Notes under the pieces: generated by a model
Database searches by the model: none
What the model was told of the DNA's origin: nothing
The model's input: the letters and a program-made list of their open reading frames with translations, nothing else
From: Nocardioides coralli
GTDB lineage: Bacteria > Actinomycetota > Actinomycetes > Propionibacteriales > Nocardioidaceae
DNA length: 64,000 bases
NCBI RefSeq assembly: GCF_019880385.1
Contig: NZ_CP082273.1
Location: 2,914,001 to 2,978,000 of the forward strand
Direction: 5' to 3'
Program-made: the position numbers and the translations under genes
Shown: piece after piece, positions 31,143-39,929 of the stretch
How the letters are laid out: each line of letters begins with the position of its first letter
Numbering within the stretch: position 1 is the first letter of the stretch

Positions 31143-31217
31143 CGCAAACCGGGACACCCCGTGTCAGGTCGGGGCGCGCAGGCGACGGTGCTGGGCGATC
31201 TTGGCAGGATGGACGCC

Positions 31218-32639
31218 ATGAGCGAGGAGCAGCCCGGCACCGACGCCGCTGCGGAGCAGGAGCGCCGCTCCCGCGCCCGGAGCGTCGGCCGTGGGCTGCG
31301 CACCGGCGCCCGGGCCACCGCCCGAGGCGCCGCGGGTGCTGCCCGCGCCACCGGCCGGGCCAGTCGCTACACCGTCAAGCAGGCGACCCGCGCCTCGGAG
31401 GCCGAGGGCGCCGGCGAGTCGGGCCTGTCGCGGCTGATCCAGATGCACTTCTTCAACGCCGCCGGGGACTCCGCGGTGGCGATCTCGCTCGCCGGATCGC
31501 TGTTCTTCCAGGTGCCGAGCGGCGAGGCCCGCGGCCAGGTGGCGCTGTTCCTCGGCCTCACGATGCTGCCGTTCGCCATCGTGGCGCCGCTGATCGGCCC
31601 GTTCCTGGACCGCTTCGCCCACGGCCGCCGCTGGGCGATCGGCGGCACCATGGCCGTCCGCGCGTTCCTGTGCTGGGCCCTGGCCACCTCGGTCGCCACC
31701 GACTCCCCCTGGCTCTTCGCTGCCGCGCTCGGGGTGCTGGTGGCGTCGAAGGCGTACGGCGTCACGCGGGCCGCCGCCGTCCCCCGGCTGCTCCCCCGCG
31801 CGTTCACGCTGGTGCGGGCGAACGGACGGGTGTCGCTGGCCGGGACCGTGGGAGCGACCGTGTCGGCCCCGGTCGCAGGACTCCTGTCGCTCATCGGGCC
31901 CGAGTGGTCCCTGCGCTACGCCTTCCTGATCTTCGTGATCGGGACGATCTGCGCGATCCGGCTGCCCGAGAAGGTCGACTCCTCGGTGGGCGAGGAGGAG
32001 ATGGTGCTGCGCGAGCACACCTCGACGACGAGCCGACGCGGCCGCCCACGAACCCGGATCCCGGCGGCGGTCGCCTTCGCGCTCCGGGCCAACTGTGGGC
32101 CGCGGTGGCTCTCGGGCTTCCTCATCATGTTCATGGCGTTCCTGCTGCGCGAGAACCCGCCCGCCACCGACCTGCGCGCCGAGGTCCTCGTCGGCCTCGT
32201 GGTGGGAGCGGCAGCCGCCGGCAACGCCCTCGGCATCCTCCTCGCCTCGCTGCTCAAGCGCATCAACCCGGCGATCACCGTCGTGCTGACCCTGCTGACG
32301 GCCGTGGCGGCCACCCTGCTCGCGGCCGTCTTCTACGGGGTGGTCCCGCTGGTGGTGCTGGGCCTGGCGGCGGGCCTGGCCCAGTCGTTGGCGAAGTTCT
32401 GCCTCGACGCCACCATCCAGCGCGACATCCCCACCCGCGTCCAGGCGAGCGCCTTCGCGCGCAGCGACACCACCCTGCAGCTCGCGTGGGTCGTCGGCGG
32501 GTTCGTCGGCATCGCCCTGCCGCTCGAGCCGGCGCGACTCGGGCTGGGGGTCGCCGTCGCCGTCCTGGGGTCGTGGGCGGCGTTCGTGCTGGCGTCGCGA
32601 CCGGGCCGACCCGTGCAGGTGCCCGTGGGGCCGGAGTGA
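31218..32639 (+). CDS. MFS transporter with basic cytoplasmic N-terminus
   Basis: A 473-aa major facilitator-like membrane protein with 10-12 hydrophobic segments from about residue 70 on. The first 60 residues are charged and Ala/Arg-rich (GLRTGARATARGAAGAARATGRAS). The loop FLDRFAHGRRWAIGG is the motif A remnant. I chose the ATG at 31218 because AGGATGG lies five bases upstream; an ATG three codons earlier is possible. Substrate unknown. Confidence 0.85.
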   Translation: MSEEQPGTDAAAEQERRSRARSVGRGLRTGARATARGAAGAARATGRASRYTVKQATRASEAEGAGESGLSRLIQMHFFNAAGDSAVAISLAGSLFFQVPSGEARGQVALFLGLTMLPFAIVAPLIGPFLDRFAHGRRWAIGGTMAVRAFLCWALATSVATDSPWLFAAALGVLVASKAYGVTRAAAVPRLLPRAFTLVRANGRVSLAGTVGATVSAPVAGLLSLIGPEWSLRYAFLIFVIGTICAIRLPEKVDSSVGEEEMVLREHTSTTSRRGRPRTRIPAAVAFALRANCGPRWLSGFLIMFMAFLLRENPPATDLRAEVLVGLVVGAAAAGNALGILLASLLKRINPAITVVLTLLTAVAATLLAAVFYGVVPLVVLGLAAGLAQSLAKFCLDATIQRDIPTRVQASAFARSDTTLQLAWVVGGFVGIALPLEPARLGLGVAVAVLGSWAAFVLASRPGRPVQVPVGPE

Positions 32640-32640
32640 G

Positions 32641-33036
32641 CTAGGCCTCGAGCTGGTCGGCCAGCGCGCGGAGCAGCTTGGCTGTCGGCCGCGCCGTCCG
32701 GGCGTCGGGGTGCCGGCCACGCCGGTAGGAGCCGCCCACGTCGTCGAGCAGCCGGATGGTGTCCTCGACGATCGTCACCATGTCCTCGGGCGGCTTGCGA
32801 CGTGAGGCGGCCTGGTTGCGCTGCACCGAGGGCGGCGCATCGAGCAGGCGGACCTGCAGGGCCTGGTCGCCGCGGCGTCCCTGGGCGATCCCGAACTCCA
32901 CGCGGGCACCGTTGCGCAGGGTGGTCACACCCTCCGGCAGCGCATCAGCGTGCACGTAGACGTCGGGCCCGTCCTCCTGGGACAGGAAGCCGAAGCCCTT
33001 CTCCGGGTCGAACCACTTCACCTTGCCAGTGGGCAC
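32641..33036 (-). CDS. cold-shock domain protein with C-terminal extension
   Basis: The first 65 residues are a cold-shock domain with the nucleic-acid motifs GKVKWFDPEKGFGFL (RNP1) and VYVHADAL (RNP2). Residues 70-131 form an extra, partly helical region unlike CspA (MVTIVEDTIRLLDD, TAKLLRALADQLEA). The GTG at 33036 is the family start, with AGAGG upstream. It converges with the MFS gene with one base between the stops. Confidence 0.92.
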   Translation of the reverse strand: MPTGKVKWFDPEKGFGFLSQEDGPDVYVHADALPEGVTTLRNGARVEFGIAQGRRGDQALQVRLLDAPPSVQRNQAASRRKPPEDMVTIVEDTIRLLDDVGGSYRRGRHPDARTARPTAKLLRALADQLEA

Positions 33037-33139
33037 GACGGTGACCTCTCTCGCTCGCCACACCACGACCGATCGCCGCGGCAGCGGTCAAGCCTAGGTG
33101 GCCCCGGTGAACCGGGCCAACCGAGTGGGTGACCTCGGC

Positions 33140-34561
33140 TCAGAGCAGCTCGTTGAGGGACCCGGACCGGAAGCCCCGGGGGTCGACCTCGGCCTGGTCG
33201 AAGCCCGTCCCGCAGACCGCCTCGAGCAGGGCCGCCTCGAGCTCCGGGCGGAGCGGGAGGAGGGCGGTGTCGAGCTCCACCGACGCGTGGGAGCCACGGT
33301 CGCGGACCCGCAGGTCGCGCAGCGTCACCGCGTGGGCCTCACCCCAGGCGCGGACCGCCAGTTCGGCCCGTTCGACGCGGGCCAGGCGGTGGGGCGTCAC
33401 CTCCACCCCGTAGGCGATGCGGGAGGACAGGCATGCCGCCTGCGGCTTGTCCCAGGTGGGCAGGCCCCACCGGCGGGAGGCCGCCCGCACCTGCGCCTTC
33501 GTCAGACCGGCGTCAGCCAGCGGGGTCACGGCACCGCGCTCAGCTGCGGCCCGGATCCCGGGGCGGAAGCCGGCGACGACGTCGTCGGCGTTGGTGCCGG
33601 TGGCCACGTGGGCGAGGCCGAGCTCCTCGGCGAGCGGGGTGAGGACGTCGAGGAGCTCGGCCTTGCAGAAGAAGCAGCGGTCACCGGCGTTGGCGCGGTA
33701 GCCGGCCCGGTCCATCTCCCGGGTCTCGGGCGTCAGGACGGGAACGCCGAGCGACGCGGCGAAGTCGCGGGCCGGGTCGCGCTCGGCCTGTGGCAGCGAG
33801 TGGGAGTAACCGGTGGCCGCGGCGACCCGGTCGGCCCCCAGGGCCCGGACCGCGGCAGCGAGCAGCAGCGCGCTGTCGGCCCCGCCGCTGAAGGCCACGA
33901 GCAGCGAGCCCCGCTCGCGCAGGTCCCGCTCGAGGGCCGCCAGCCGCGTGTCGAGGAGGTGGCCGTCGTACCACTCGGCGAACCCGGTGAGGTCGTCGAG
34001 CACGACGTGGGTGCCTGCGGCCACGAGCTCCTCGCGGCCACACCCGCCGGTCAGCACGGAAACACTGGTGACGCCGGCGCCCAGGGCGCCCTCCACGTCG
34101 TGGACGTGGTCACCGACGTAGACCGTGCAACCCTCGCGCCGCAGCACCTCGGCCTTGCCGATCCCCCAGACCTCGCCGACCAGCACGTCGACCTCGACGC
34201 CGAGGTGGTCGAGGTGGCGCTGGGCGTTGGGGGTGTACTTGCCCGTGACCACCACGACGCGGCCACCCGCGTGACGCACCGCCTCGAGCGCCTCCACCGC
34301 ACCCGGCATCAGGGGGACCGGGGCGACCGCGTGGTCGGGGTAGAGGGCGCGGAAGCGGTCGACGGCCGGCCCGATCGCGTCCACCGTCAGGTGCTCCCCG
34401 AGCAGGTGGTCGAGCGGCGGCCCCAGGCGCGAGGTCAGCTCGAGGACCGGGAAGGCCACCTCGAGCTCCTCGCCCAGCGCCGCCAAGGTCGCCGAGAACC
34501 CCGGGACGGTGTCGATGAGGGTCATGTCGAGGTCGAACCCGACGGTGGGGGGCACAGCCAT
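33140..34561 (-). CDS. larE: HAD phosphatase fused to LarE sulfur transferase
   Basis: A two-domain fusion of 473 aa. Residues 1-200 are a HAD hydrolase: nucleophile DLDMT (Asp10, Asp12), Thr106, a motif III Lys near 136, and GDHVHD around 150, resembling phosphoglycolate phosphatases. Residues 205-473 are LarE, which donates its own cysteine sulfur to make the nickel-pincer (NPN) cofactor: PP-loop SGGADS at 225-230, NAGDRCFFCK, and ACLSSR with Cys377 as the likely sacrificial sulfur. TACGCT upstream supports the ATG at 34561. larB and larC are not nearby, so the cofactor role is inferred from the domain. Confidence 0.88.
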   Translation of the reverse strand: MAVPPTVGFDLDMTLIDTVPGFSATLAALGEELEVAFPVLELTSRLGPPLDHLLGEHLTVDAIGPAVDRFRALYPDHAVAPVPLMPGAVEALEAVRHAGGRVVVVTGKYTPNAQRHLDHLGVEVDVLVGEVWGIGKAEVLRREGCTVYVGDHVHDVEGALGAGVTSVSVLTGGCGREELVAAGTHVVLDDLTGFAEWYDGHLLDTRLAALERDLRERGSLLVAFSGGADSALLLAAAVRALGADRVAAATGYSHSLPQAERDPARDFAASLGVPVLTPETREMDRAGYRANAGDRCFFCKAELLDVLTPLAEELGLAHVATGTNADDVVAGFRPGIRAAAERGAVTPLADAGLTKAQVRAASRRWGLPTWDKPQAACLSSRIAYGVEVTPHRLARVERAELAVRAWGEAHAVTLRDLRVRDRGSHASVELDTALLPLRPELEAALLEAVCGTGFDQAEVDPRGFRSGSLNELL

Positions 34562-34568
34562 GGATCCC

Positions 34569-34574
34569 AGCGTA
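34569..34574 (-). promoter_or_regulatory. leaderless-type -10 for HAD-LarE gene
   Basis: TACGCT ends seven bases before the ATG at 34561. It argues against the 94-residue N-terminal extension that the open frame would allow. Confidence 0.5.
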
Positions 34575-34685
34575 GGACCGCTCCCTCCCCGGGCCGTCGT
34601 CGCCGCGACTTGTGGGTACCTGCTGCGCGACGAGGCCCGGTGAGGGACACTGTGTGTTCGCATTTTCGTGGTACAGGAGGTGTCG

Positions 34686-36803
34686 GTGGTGCGTCGTGGG
34701 CGTCGCGCCCGGTGCGGTCTGGCGACCGTACCGCTGCTCGTCGCGCTCACCGGGGCTCTCGCCGTGGCGCCCCTGAGCGCCGCGCACGGCGACGACGCCG
34801 AGGGCGCTGCCCTCCACCTGGTGACCTTCGACGAGCCCGGCACCGCGGGTCGTCGCGGTGACCGCGACCCCGCCGACGTGCGGGAACAGCTTCGCGATCG
34901 TCAGGACTCCGCCCTGGCACGTGTCTCCGCGCCCGAGCCCGTCTACCGCTGGACCACCGCGCTCAGCGGAGTCGCCGTCGAGCTCACCGACCGGCAGGCG
35001 ACCGAGCTGCGCTCGCAGCCCGACGTCGCGCTGGTGGAGCAGAACGCAGTCCGCCCGCTGGCGACCGCGGCGGCCCCGGCCGCGTCGGCTCCGGCCCCGC
35101 AGGGTCGCGGGGGAGCCGGCGTGGTGGTCGGCGTGGTGGACACCGGCATCTGGCCCGAGAGCCCGGTCTTCGGCGACTCCCCCGGCATCGGCCCCCGACC
35201 GGCGCGCTTCGTCGGCGCCTGCACACCGGCGGAGGACTGGGACCGCGGCGTGTGCAACGACAAGCTCGTGGCCGCAGCCTGGTTCGTCGACGGCTTCGGT
35301 GAGGACGCGGTCGCTGCCGACGAGCCGCTGTCCCCCCGGGACGTCCGCGGCCACGGCACCCAGGTCGCCTCGATCGCGGCCGGGAACGCCGGAGTCACCG
35401 TGAGCGCCCCGGGGCTGCGCGGCGACTACAGCGGTGTCGCACCGCGCGCCCGGCTGGCGGCGTACAAGGCATGCTGGAGCGCGCCCGACCCCGAGGACGA
35501 CGGCTGCGCGACCGCCGACCTGGTCTCGGCCATCGACCGTGCCACCCGCGACGGGGTGGACGTGCTGAACCTGTCCGTGGCCGGCGCGCCCGGCATCGAC
35601 ACGGTGGAGCGAGCCCTCCTCGGAGCCGCGGAGGCCGGGACCGTCGTGATGGCAGCCGCCGGCAACGACGGCGCCGACGGCTACGCGACCCACGTCTCCC
35701 CCTGGGTGACCACCGTGGGTGGTCTCACCAGTGTCGGCAACGCCGGGGGTGTCGTGCTCGGCCGCGGTGAGCGACTGGACGGCCTGATGACGGCCCGCCG
35801 ACCCGTGCGCGCAGCCGCCGTCGTCGCCCGCGACATCGCCGCTCCCGGTCGCACCGCCCGTGACGCGGCCCGCTGCGCCCCGGGCAGCCTCGACGCGGCC
35901 CGCGCCTCCGGCCGCGTCGTCGTCTGCGAGCGAGGTGTGGTCGGCCGGGTCGCCAAGTCCGCCGCAGTCGACCTGGCCGGTGGGGTCGGCATGGTGCTGG
36001 TCAACGTCCGGCGCGGTGAGCTCGCCCACGACCTGCACGCCGTCCCGACCGTGCACCTCGGACGGGGTGCCGGTCGCACGCTGCTCGCCCGGTTGTCCTC
36101 CGACCGGGGCCGCACGATCACGCTCGCCCCGAGCGACGCCCGGCGCAGCGCCCCCCGCGTGGCCGGGTGGTCGCCAGCCGGCGACCCCCAGGGCAGCGTC
36201 CTCAAGCCCGACCTCGTCGGCGGCGGCACCGGCGTGCTCAGCGCCGTACCGCCGACGGTGGCCGAGGCCCGGTGGGCGTTCCTGTCCGGGACCTCCGCCG
36301 CGACGGCCAGGGCGAGTGGCGCCGCCGCCACGCTGCTGGCCCGCCGCGGCTGGTCACCCGACGTCGTCCGGTCGGTGCTGGCAGGCAGTGGCCGCGACAC
36401 GGGCGACAGCGTCATCCGCAGCGGCTCCGGCGCCCTCGACCTGCGCGCCGCCCAGCGTGGTCGGCTCGCCCACACCGTCGGCCCCCGCACCTACCGCCGG
36501 TGGCTGGCCGGCAAGGTCGACGAGGTCAACGCACCCTCGCTGCTCTTCCGGGGGGACGGCACGGCAAAGCGCCGAGTCACCAACGTCGGCGGCCGTGCCG
36601 ACACGTGGCGGGCCGAGGTCAGCGGCTTCGAGCGCCACGCGGTGACGGTCTCCCCCTCGACCGTCACGCTCCGGCCCGGCCGCTCGGCGACTTACCGCGT
36701 GACCGTGAGCGGCTCGGAGATGGGTGGCCTCGACGACGGCGCCATCACCTGGGTGGCCGGGGACGGCAGCCGGGTGCGGGTGCCGGTCGCGATCGGCCGC
36801 TGA
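34686..36803 (+). CDS. secreted subtilisin-like serine protease (S8)
   Basis: An exported protease of about 705 aa. A Sec signal peptide (VPLLVALTGALAVAPLSAAHG) is followed by an inhibitor I9-like propeptide. The S8 catalytic domain has Asp in VVDTGIWPES, His in RGHGTQVAS, oxyanion Asn in AAAGNDG and Ser in LSGTSAATA. A protease-associated insert (around APGSLDAARASGRVVVCERG) and a C-terminal fibronectin-like domain give the plant-type subtilase layout. AGGAGG lies five bases before the GTG at 34686. No membrane anchor is seen. Confidence 0.93.
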   Translation: MVRRGRRARCGLATVPLLVALTGALAVAPLSAAHGDDAEGAALHLVTFDEPGTAGRRGDRDPADVREQLRDRQDSALARVSAPEPVYRWTTALSGVAVELTDRQATELRSQPDVALVEQNAVRPLATAAAPAASAPAPQGRGGAGVVVGVVDTGIWPESPVFGDSPGIGPRPARFVGACTPAEDWDRGVCNDKLVAAAWFVDGFGEDAVAADEPLSPRDVRGHGTQVASIAAGNAGVTVSAPGLRGDYSGVAPRARLAAYKACWSAPDPEDDGCATADLVSAIDRATRDGVDVLNLSVAGAPGIDTVERALLGAAEAGTVVMAAAGNDGADGYATHVSPWVTTVGGLTSVGNAGGVVLGRGERLDGLMTARRPVRAAAVVARDIAAPGRTARDAARCAPGSLDAARASGRVVVCERGVVGRVAKSAAVDLAGGVGMVLVNVRRGELAHDLHAVPTVHLGRGAGRTLLARLSSDRGRTITLAPSDARRSAPRVAGWSPAGDPQGSVLKPDLVGGGTGVLSAVPPTVAEARWAFLSGTSAATARASGAAATLLARRGWSPDVVRSVLAGSGRDTGDSVIRSGSGALDLRAAQRGRLAHTVGPRTYRRWLAGKVDEVNAPSLLFRGDGTAKRRVTNVGGRADTWRAEVSGFERHAVTVSPSTVTLRPGRSATYRVTVSGSEMGGLDDGAITWVAGDGSRVRVPVAIGR

Positions 36804-36836
36804 CACCGGGGCCGTCGCGCGGACCCGGCACCCCAG

Positions 36837-36842
36837 TAGCGT
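36837..36842 (+). promoter_or_regulatory. leaderless-type -10 for gene at 36849
   Basis: TAGCGT ends six bases before the GTG start of the phosphatase gene. Confidence 0.5.
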
Positions 36843-36848
36843 GGCGCC

Positions 36849-37628
36849 GTGGACACCGACGCCGTGCTCGACCTGATCCGCGAGGTCGCCGACGAGGTGA
36901 TCACCCCGCGGTTCCGTGACCTCGCCGACCACCAGGTCGACGAGAAGAACCCCGGTGACCTCGTCACCGTCGCCGACCGCGAGTCCGAGCAGCTGCTCAC
37001 GCGAGCCCTCGTCGCGGCCTACCCCGACGCGGTGATCCTGGGCGAGGAGGCCTGTGCCGAGGACCCCGCCCTCCTGGAGCGGTACCGCACCGCCGAGCAC
37101 GCCTTCACCGTCGACCCCGTCGACGGCACCCGGAACTTCGTGCACGGCTCCCCGGACCACGCGGTGATGGTGGCCGAGGTGCGCGGCGGGCAGTCGGTGC
37201 GCGCGTGGATCTGGCAGCCGCAGCACGAGCAGGCGTACGTCGCCGAGCGCGGCGCGGGCGCCTGGGGCAACGGGAAGCGACTCACCCGGCCCCCGGTGGG
37301 CGAGCGGGTGCGGGGGGTGACGTCGCGGCGCTCGTGGCTGGGCCGCGCGGTGGGGACACTGCAGGCGCTGGAGCTGACGTGGGTCTGCTGCGGGGTCGAC
37401 TACCCCAAGCTCGTCGAGGGCGAGGCCGACTACGCGCTCTACGGCCGCTCCCGGCCCTGGGACCACGCCCCCGGCTCGCTGCTGCTGACCGAGGCCGGCG
37501 GCTTCGTCGGGACCTTCGACGGTGAGCCCTACCGGCCCCAGGCCGGCGTGCCGCGGGCCCTGATCACCGCCGCCGACCGTGCGACGTACGACCTGGTGCA
37601 GGGGCTGGTCCCCGACGCCCTCGCGTGA
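36849..37628 (+). CDS. inositol monophosphatase family phosphatase
   Basis: A Mg2+-dependent sugar or polyol phosphatase of 259 aa. Metal-binding motifs are GEE (65-67), DPVDGTRNF (89-97) and the late WDHAPGSLLLTEAGG. Actinobacterial members include inositol monophosphatases and a histidinol-phosphatase (HisN). With no inositol or histidine gene nearby the substrate is open. It ends just before a strong terminator. Confidence 0.92.
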   Translation: MDTDAVLDLIREVADEVITPRFRDLADHQVDEKNPGDLVTVADRESEQLLTRALVAAYPDAVILGEEACAEDPALLERYRTAEHAFTVDPVDGTRNFVHGSPDHAVMVAEVRGGQSVRAWIWQPQHEQAYVAERGAGAWGNGKRLTRPPVGERVRGVTSRRSWLGRAVGTLQALELTWVCCGVDYPKLVEGEADYALYGRSRPWDHAPGSLLLTEAGGFVGTFDGEPYRPQAGVPRALITAADRATYDLVQGLVPDALA

Positions 37629-37630
37629 CA

Positions 37631-37663
37631 CAGGCCTCCCCGGGGTCTTCCCGGGGAGGCCTG
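37631..37663. terminator. bidirectional hairpin terminator
   Basis: A perfect 14-bp stem (37631-37644 with 37650-37663) with a five-base loop lies between the convergent phosphatase and MHS transporter genes. Confidence 0.85.
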
Positions 37664-37676
37664 CGCGCTGGGTGGC

Positions 37677-39041
37677 TCAGTGGTGCGCGGCACGCACCAC
37701 GCGGTCGTGGCGCAGCGACGACGCCCGGGTCTCCTTGGCGAAGAGCACCGCGATCACGGTGATCACCGAGGCGACTGCCACGTAGATGCCGACAGCGGTG
37801 GTGTTCTTCTCCTCCACCGAGCCGAGCAGCTGCACCGCGATGATCGGCGCGAGGGCACCGGCGAAGATCGACGCCAGCTGGTAGCCGACCGAGGCGCCGG
37901 TGTAACGGACGCTGGTGCCGAACAGCTCGGAGAAGAAGGCAGCCTGCGGCGAGTACATCATCGAGTGGAACAGCAGTCCGACCAGCACGGCGGTGAGCAC
38001 GGCGGTGCCGGTCATCGAGTCGAGCAGGTTGAAGAACACGAAGGACCACACCGCCACGCCGACCGCGCCGACCAGGTAGAGCGGGCGCCGCCCGATCCGG
38101 TCGGAGAGGGCGCCGAAGGCGGGGATCATGAAGAACTGCACCGCGGCGCCGATCAGCAGCATCTGCAGGATCAGGTCCTTGTCCGCCTCCAGGTAGGTGG
38201 TGACGTAGGTGATCGAGATGACGGTGAAGATGTAGTAGGAGATGTTCTCCGCCATCCGCATGCCCATGGCGATGAGGACCTCCTTGGGGTAGGTCTTGAT
38301 CACCTCGAGCAGCGGCATGTGGGAGGCCTCCTGCTTCTGGTCGGCGATCTCCGCCTTCGCCTCCCGGTAGACCGGGGACTCCTCCAGCTGCAGGCGCACC
38401 CACAGGCCGATCAGCACCAGCACGGCCGACAGCAGGAACGGGATCCGCCAGCCCCAGGCCTCGAAGGCCTCGTCGCTCTGGACGGCGGCCAGCACGAAGA
38501 GCACGCCGGTCGCGAGCAGGTTGCCCAGCGGCACGCCGGCCTGCGGCCAGGAGGACCAGAAGCCGCGGCGCTCGGGGTCGCCGTGCTCGGCCGCCATCAG
38601 CACCGCACCACCCCACTCGCCGCCGACGGCGAAGCCCTGCAGCAGCCGGCAGACCAGCAGCAGGATCGGGGCGGCGACACCGATCGAGGCGTACGTCGGC
38701 AGCAGGCCGATCGCAAAGGTCGCGACCCCCATCAGCATGAGCGCGACGACCAGCATCTTCTTGCGACCGACCCGGTCGCCGAAGTGGCCGAAGACGATCC
38801 CGCCGAGGGGCCGCGCCGCGAAGCCGACGGCGTAGGTGCCGAAGGCGAGCAGGGTGGCGTTGACGGGATCGGACTCGGGGAAGAACAGGGTGCCGAACAC
38901 GAGGGCTGCGGCCGAGCCGTAGAGGAAGAAGTCGTACCACTCGACGGCGGTGCCGACCAGGCTGGCGAAGACGACCTTGACGATCGAGCTCTGCTCCTCG
39001 GTGCCCCCCGTGTCGGGTGCGTTGACGGACTGGGTGGTCAT
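37677..39041 (-). CDS. MHS family MFS transporter
   Basis: A metabolite:H+ symporter of 454 aa with 12 hydrophobic segments, related to ProP/KgtP/ShiA. It has GTAVEWYDFFLYGSAAALVFG at the N-terminus and the motif GHFGDRVGRKKML, and SPVYREAKAEI after TM6. AAAGGAAA precedes the ATG at 39041. It follows the 3-hydroxybutyrate dehydrogenase gene by 29 bases on the same strand, so it may import 3-hydroxybutyrate or a related acid (inference). Confidence 0.92.
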   Translation of the reverse strand: MTTQSVNAPDTGGTEEQSSIVKVVFASLVGTAVEWYDFFLYGSAAALVFGTLFFPESDPVNATLLAFGTYAVGFAARPLGGIVFGHFGDRVGRKKMLVVALMLMGVATFAIGLLPTYASIGVAAPILLLVCRLLQGFAVGGEWGGAVLMAAEHGDPERRGFWSSWPQAGVPLGNLLATGVLFVLAAVQSDEAFEAWGWRIPFLLSAVLVLIGLWVRLQLEESPVYREAKAEIADQKQEASHMPLLEVIKTYPKEVLIAMGMRMAENISYYIFTVISITYVTTYLEADKDLILQMLLIGAAVQFFMIPAFGALSDRIGRRPLYLVGAVGVAVWSFVFFNLLDSMTGTAVLTAVLVGLLFHSMMYSPQAAFFSELFGTSVRYTGASVGYQLASIFAGALAPIIAVQLLGSVEEKNTTAVGIYVAVASVITVIAVLFAKETRASSLRHDRVVRAAHH

Positions 39042-39070
39042 GTCGTGCGTTTCCTTTCCAGGAGGGTGGG

Positions 39071-39841
39071 TCAGGCGGCGGACCAGCCGCCGTCGATCAC
39101 GAAGGAGCTGCCGGTGATGGAGGCCGAGGCCGGGCCGCAGAGGAAGGCGACCGCCTCGGCCACCTCTACGGGCTCGACGAGCCGCTTGATGGCCTGGCGT
39201 GCCAGGAGGACGTCGTCGAGGACCTCGCTCTCGTCGATGCCGTGGGTGCGCGCCTGGTCGGCGATCTGGCCCTCGACCAGGGGGGTGCGGACGTAGCCGG
39301 GACACACGGTGTTGCTGGTGACGCCCTTGCCCGCACCCTCGAGGGCGATCACCTTCGACAGCCCCTCGAGGCCGTGCTTGGCGCTGACGTAGGCCGACTT
39401 GTAGGCCGACGCGCGGTGGCCGTGGACGCTCGACACGTGCACGACCCGGCCCCACCCGCGCTCGTACATCCCCGGCAGCACCTGCTGGGTGAGCAGGAAC
39501 GGCGAGACGAGCATCAACCGGTGGATCAGCTCGAACCTGGCCGGCTCGAACTCCTCGACGGGGGCGACGTGCTGGATGCCGGCACAGTTGACGAGGACGT
39601 CGGCGGTCAGGTCCAGCGCGGTGACGGATGTCGTGTCCGCGAGGTCGACGACGCGGTGCTCGCCGCCGATGTCGGCGGCGTGCTTGGCGGCGGCCTCCTC
39701 GTCGCGGTCGAGGACCAGCACCGCGGCCCCGAGTTCGGCGAGCCGGCTGGCGACCCCGGCGCCGATGCCGCTGGCCCCGCCGGTCACGACGGCACGCCGG
39801 CCGTCGAGCGCGGCGGGACGGGTGACAGGGGTCTCAGGCAT
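39071..39841 (-). CDS. 3-hydroxybutyrate dehydrogenase
   Basis: A short-chain dehydrogenase oxidising D-3-hydroxybutyrate to acetoacetate with NAD+. The 256 aa have the nucleotide motif TGGASGIG, NCAGIQHVAPVEEF, the active-site Ser near 137, and Tyr151/Lys155 in YVSAK. CPGYVRTPLVEGQI is a strong mark of this subfamily. A leaderless promoter lies directly before the ATG. It probably forms an operon with the downstream MHS transporter. Confidence 0.93.
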   Translation of the reverse strand: MPETPVTRPAALDGRRAVVTGGASGIGAGVASRLAELGAAVLVLDRDEEAAAKHAADIGGEHRVVDLADTTSVTALDLTADVLVNCAGIQHVAPVEEFEPARFELIHRLMLVSPFLLTQQVLPGMYERGWGRVVHVSSVHGHRASAYKSAYVSAKHGLEGLSKVIALEGAGKGVTSNTVCPGYVRTPLVEGQIADQARTHGIDESEVLDDVLLARQAIKRLVEPVEVAEAVAFLCGPASASITGSSFVIDGGWSAA

Positions 39842-39848
39842 GCGGGGG

Positions 39849-39854
39849 ACGCTA
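39849..39854 (-). promoter_or_regulatory. leaderless-type -10 for 3-hydroxybutyrate dehydrogenase
   Basis: TAGCGT ends seven bases before the ATG at 39841, with GGTTGA (39877-39872) a possible -35 at 17 bases. Confidence 0.55.
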
Positions 39855-39879
39855 GTCCGGGGAATCGCAGCTCAACCAT

Positions 39880-39894
39880 GTGCTTGCGAACCAC
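39880..39894. promoter_or_regulatory. candidate operator upstream of hydroxybutyrate genes
   Basis: GTGCTTGCGAACCAC is a near-palindrome (GTGNTT...AANCAC) just upstream of the -35 region. It lies between the GAF-PucR regulator and the dehydrogenase, so that regulator is the obvious candidate to bind it. Confidence 0.35.
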
Positions 39895-39929
39895 AGATTC
39901 GGCCGCAGGGTGGCCGCGGCCCACATCGG

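Noticed and set aside
34562..34843. N-terminal extension of the HAD-LarE protein by 94 residues
   Set aside because: The added part is not conserved-looking and the leaderless -10 supports the ATG at 34561.
36849..37628. Definite histidinol-phosphatase (hisN)
   Set aside because: The motifs only show the inositol monophosphatase superfamily; no histidine genes are nearby.
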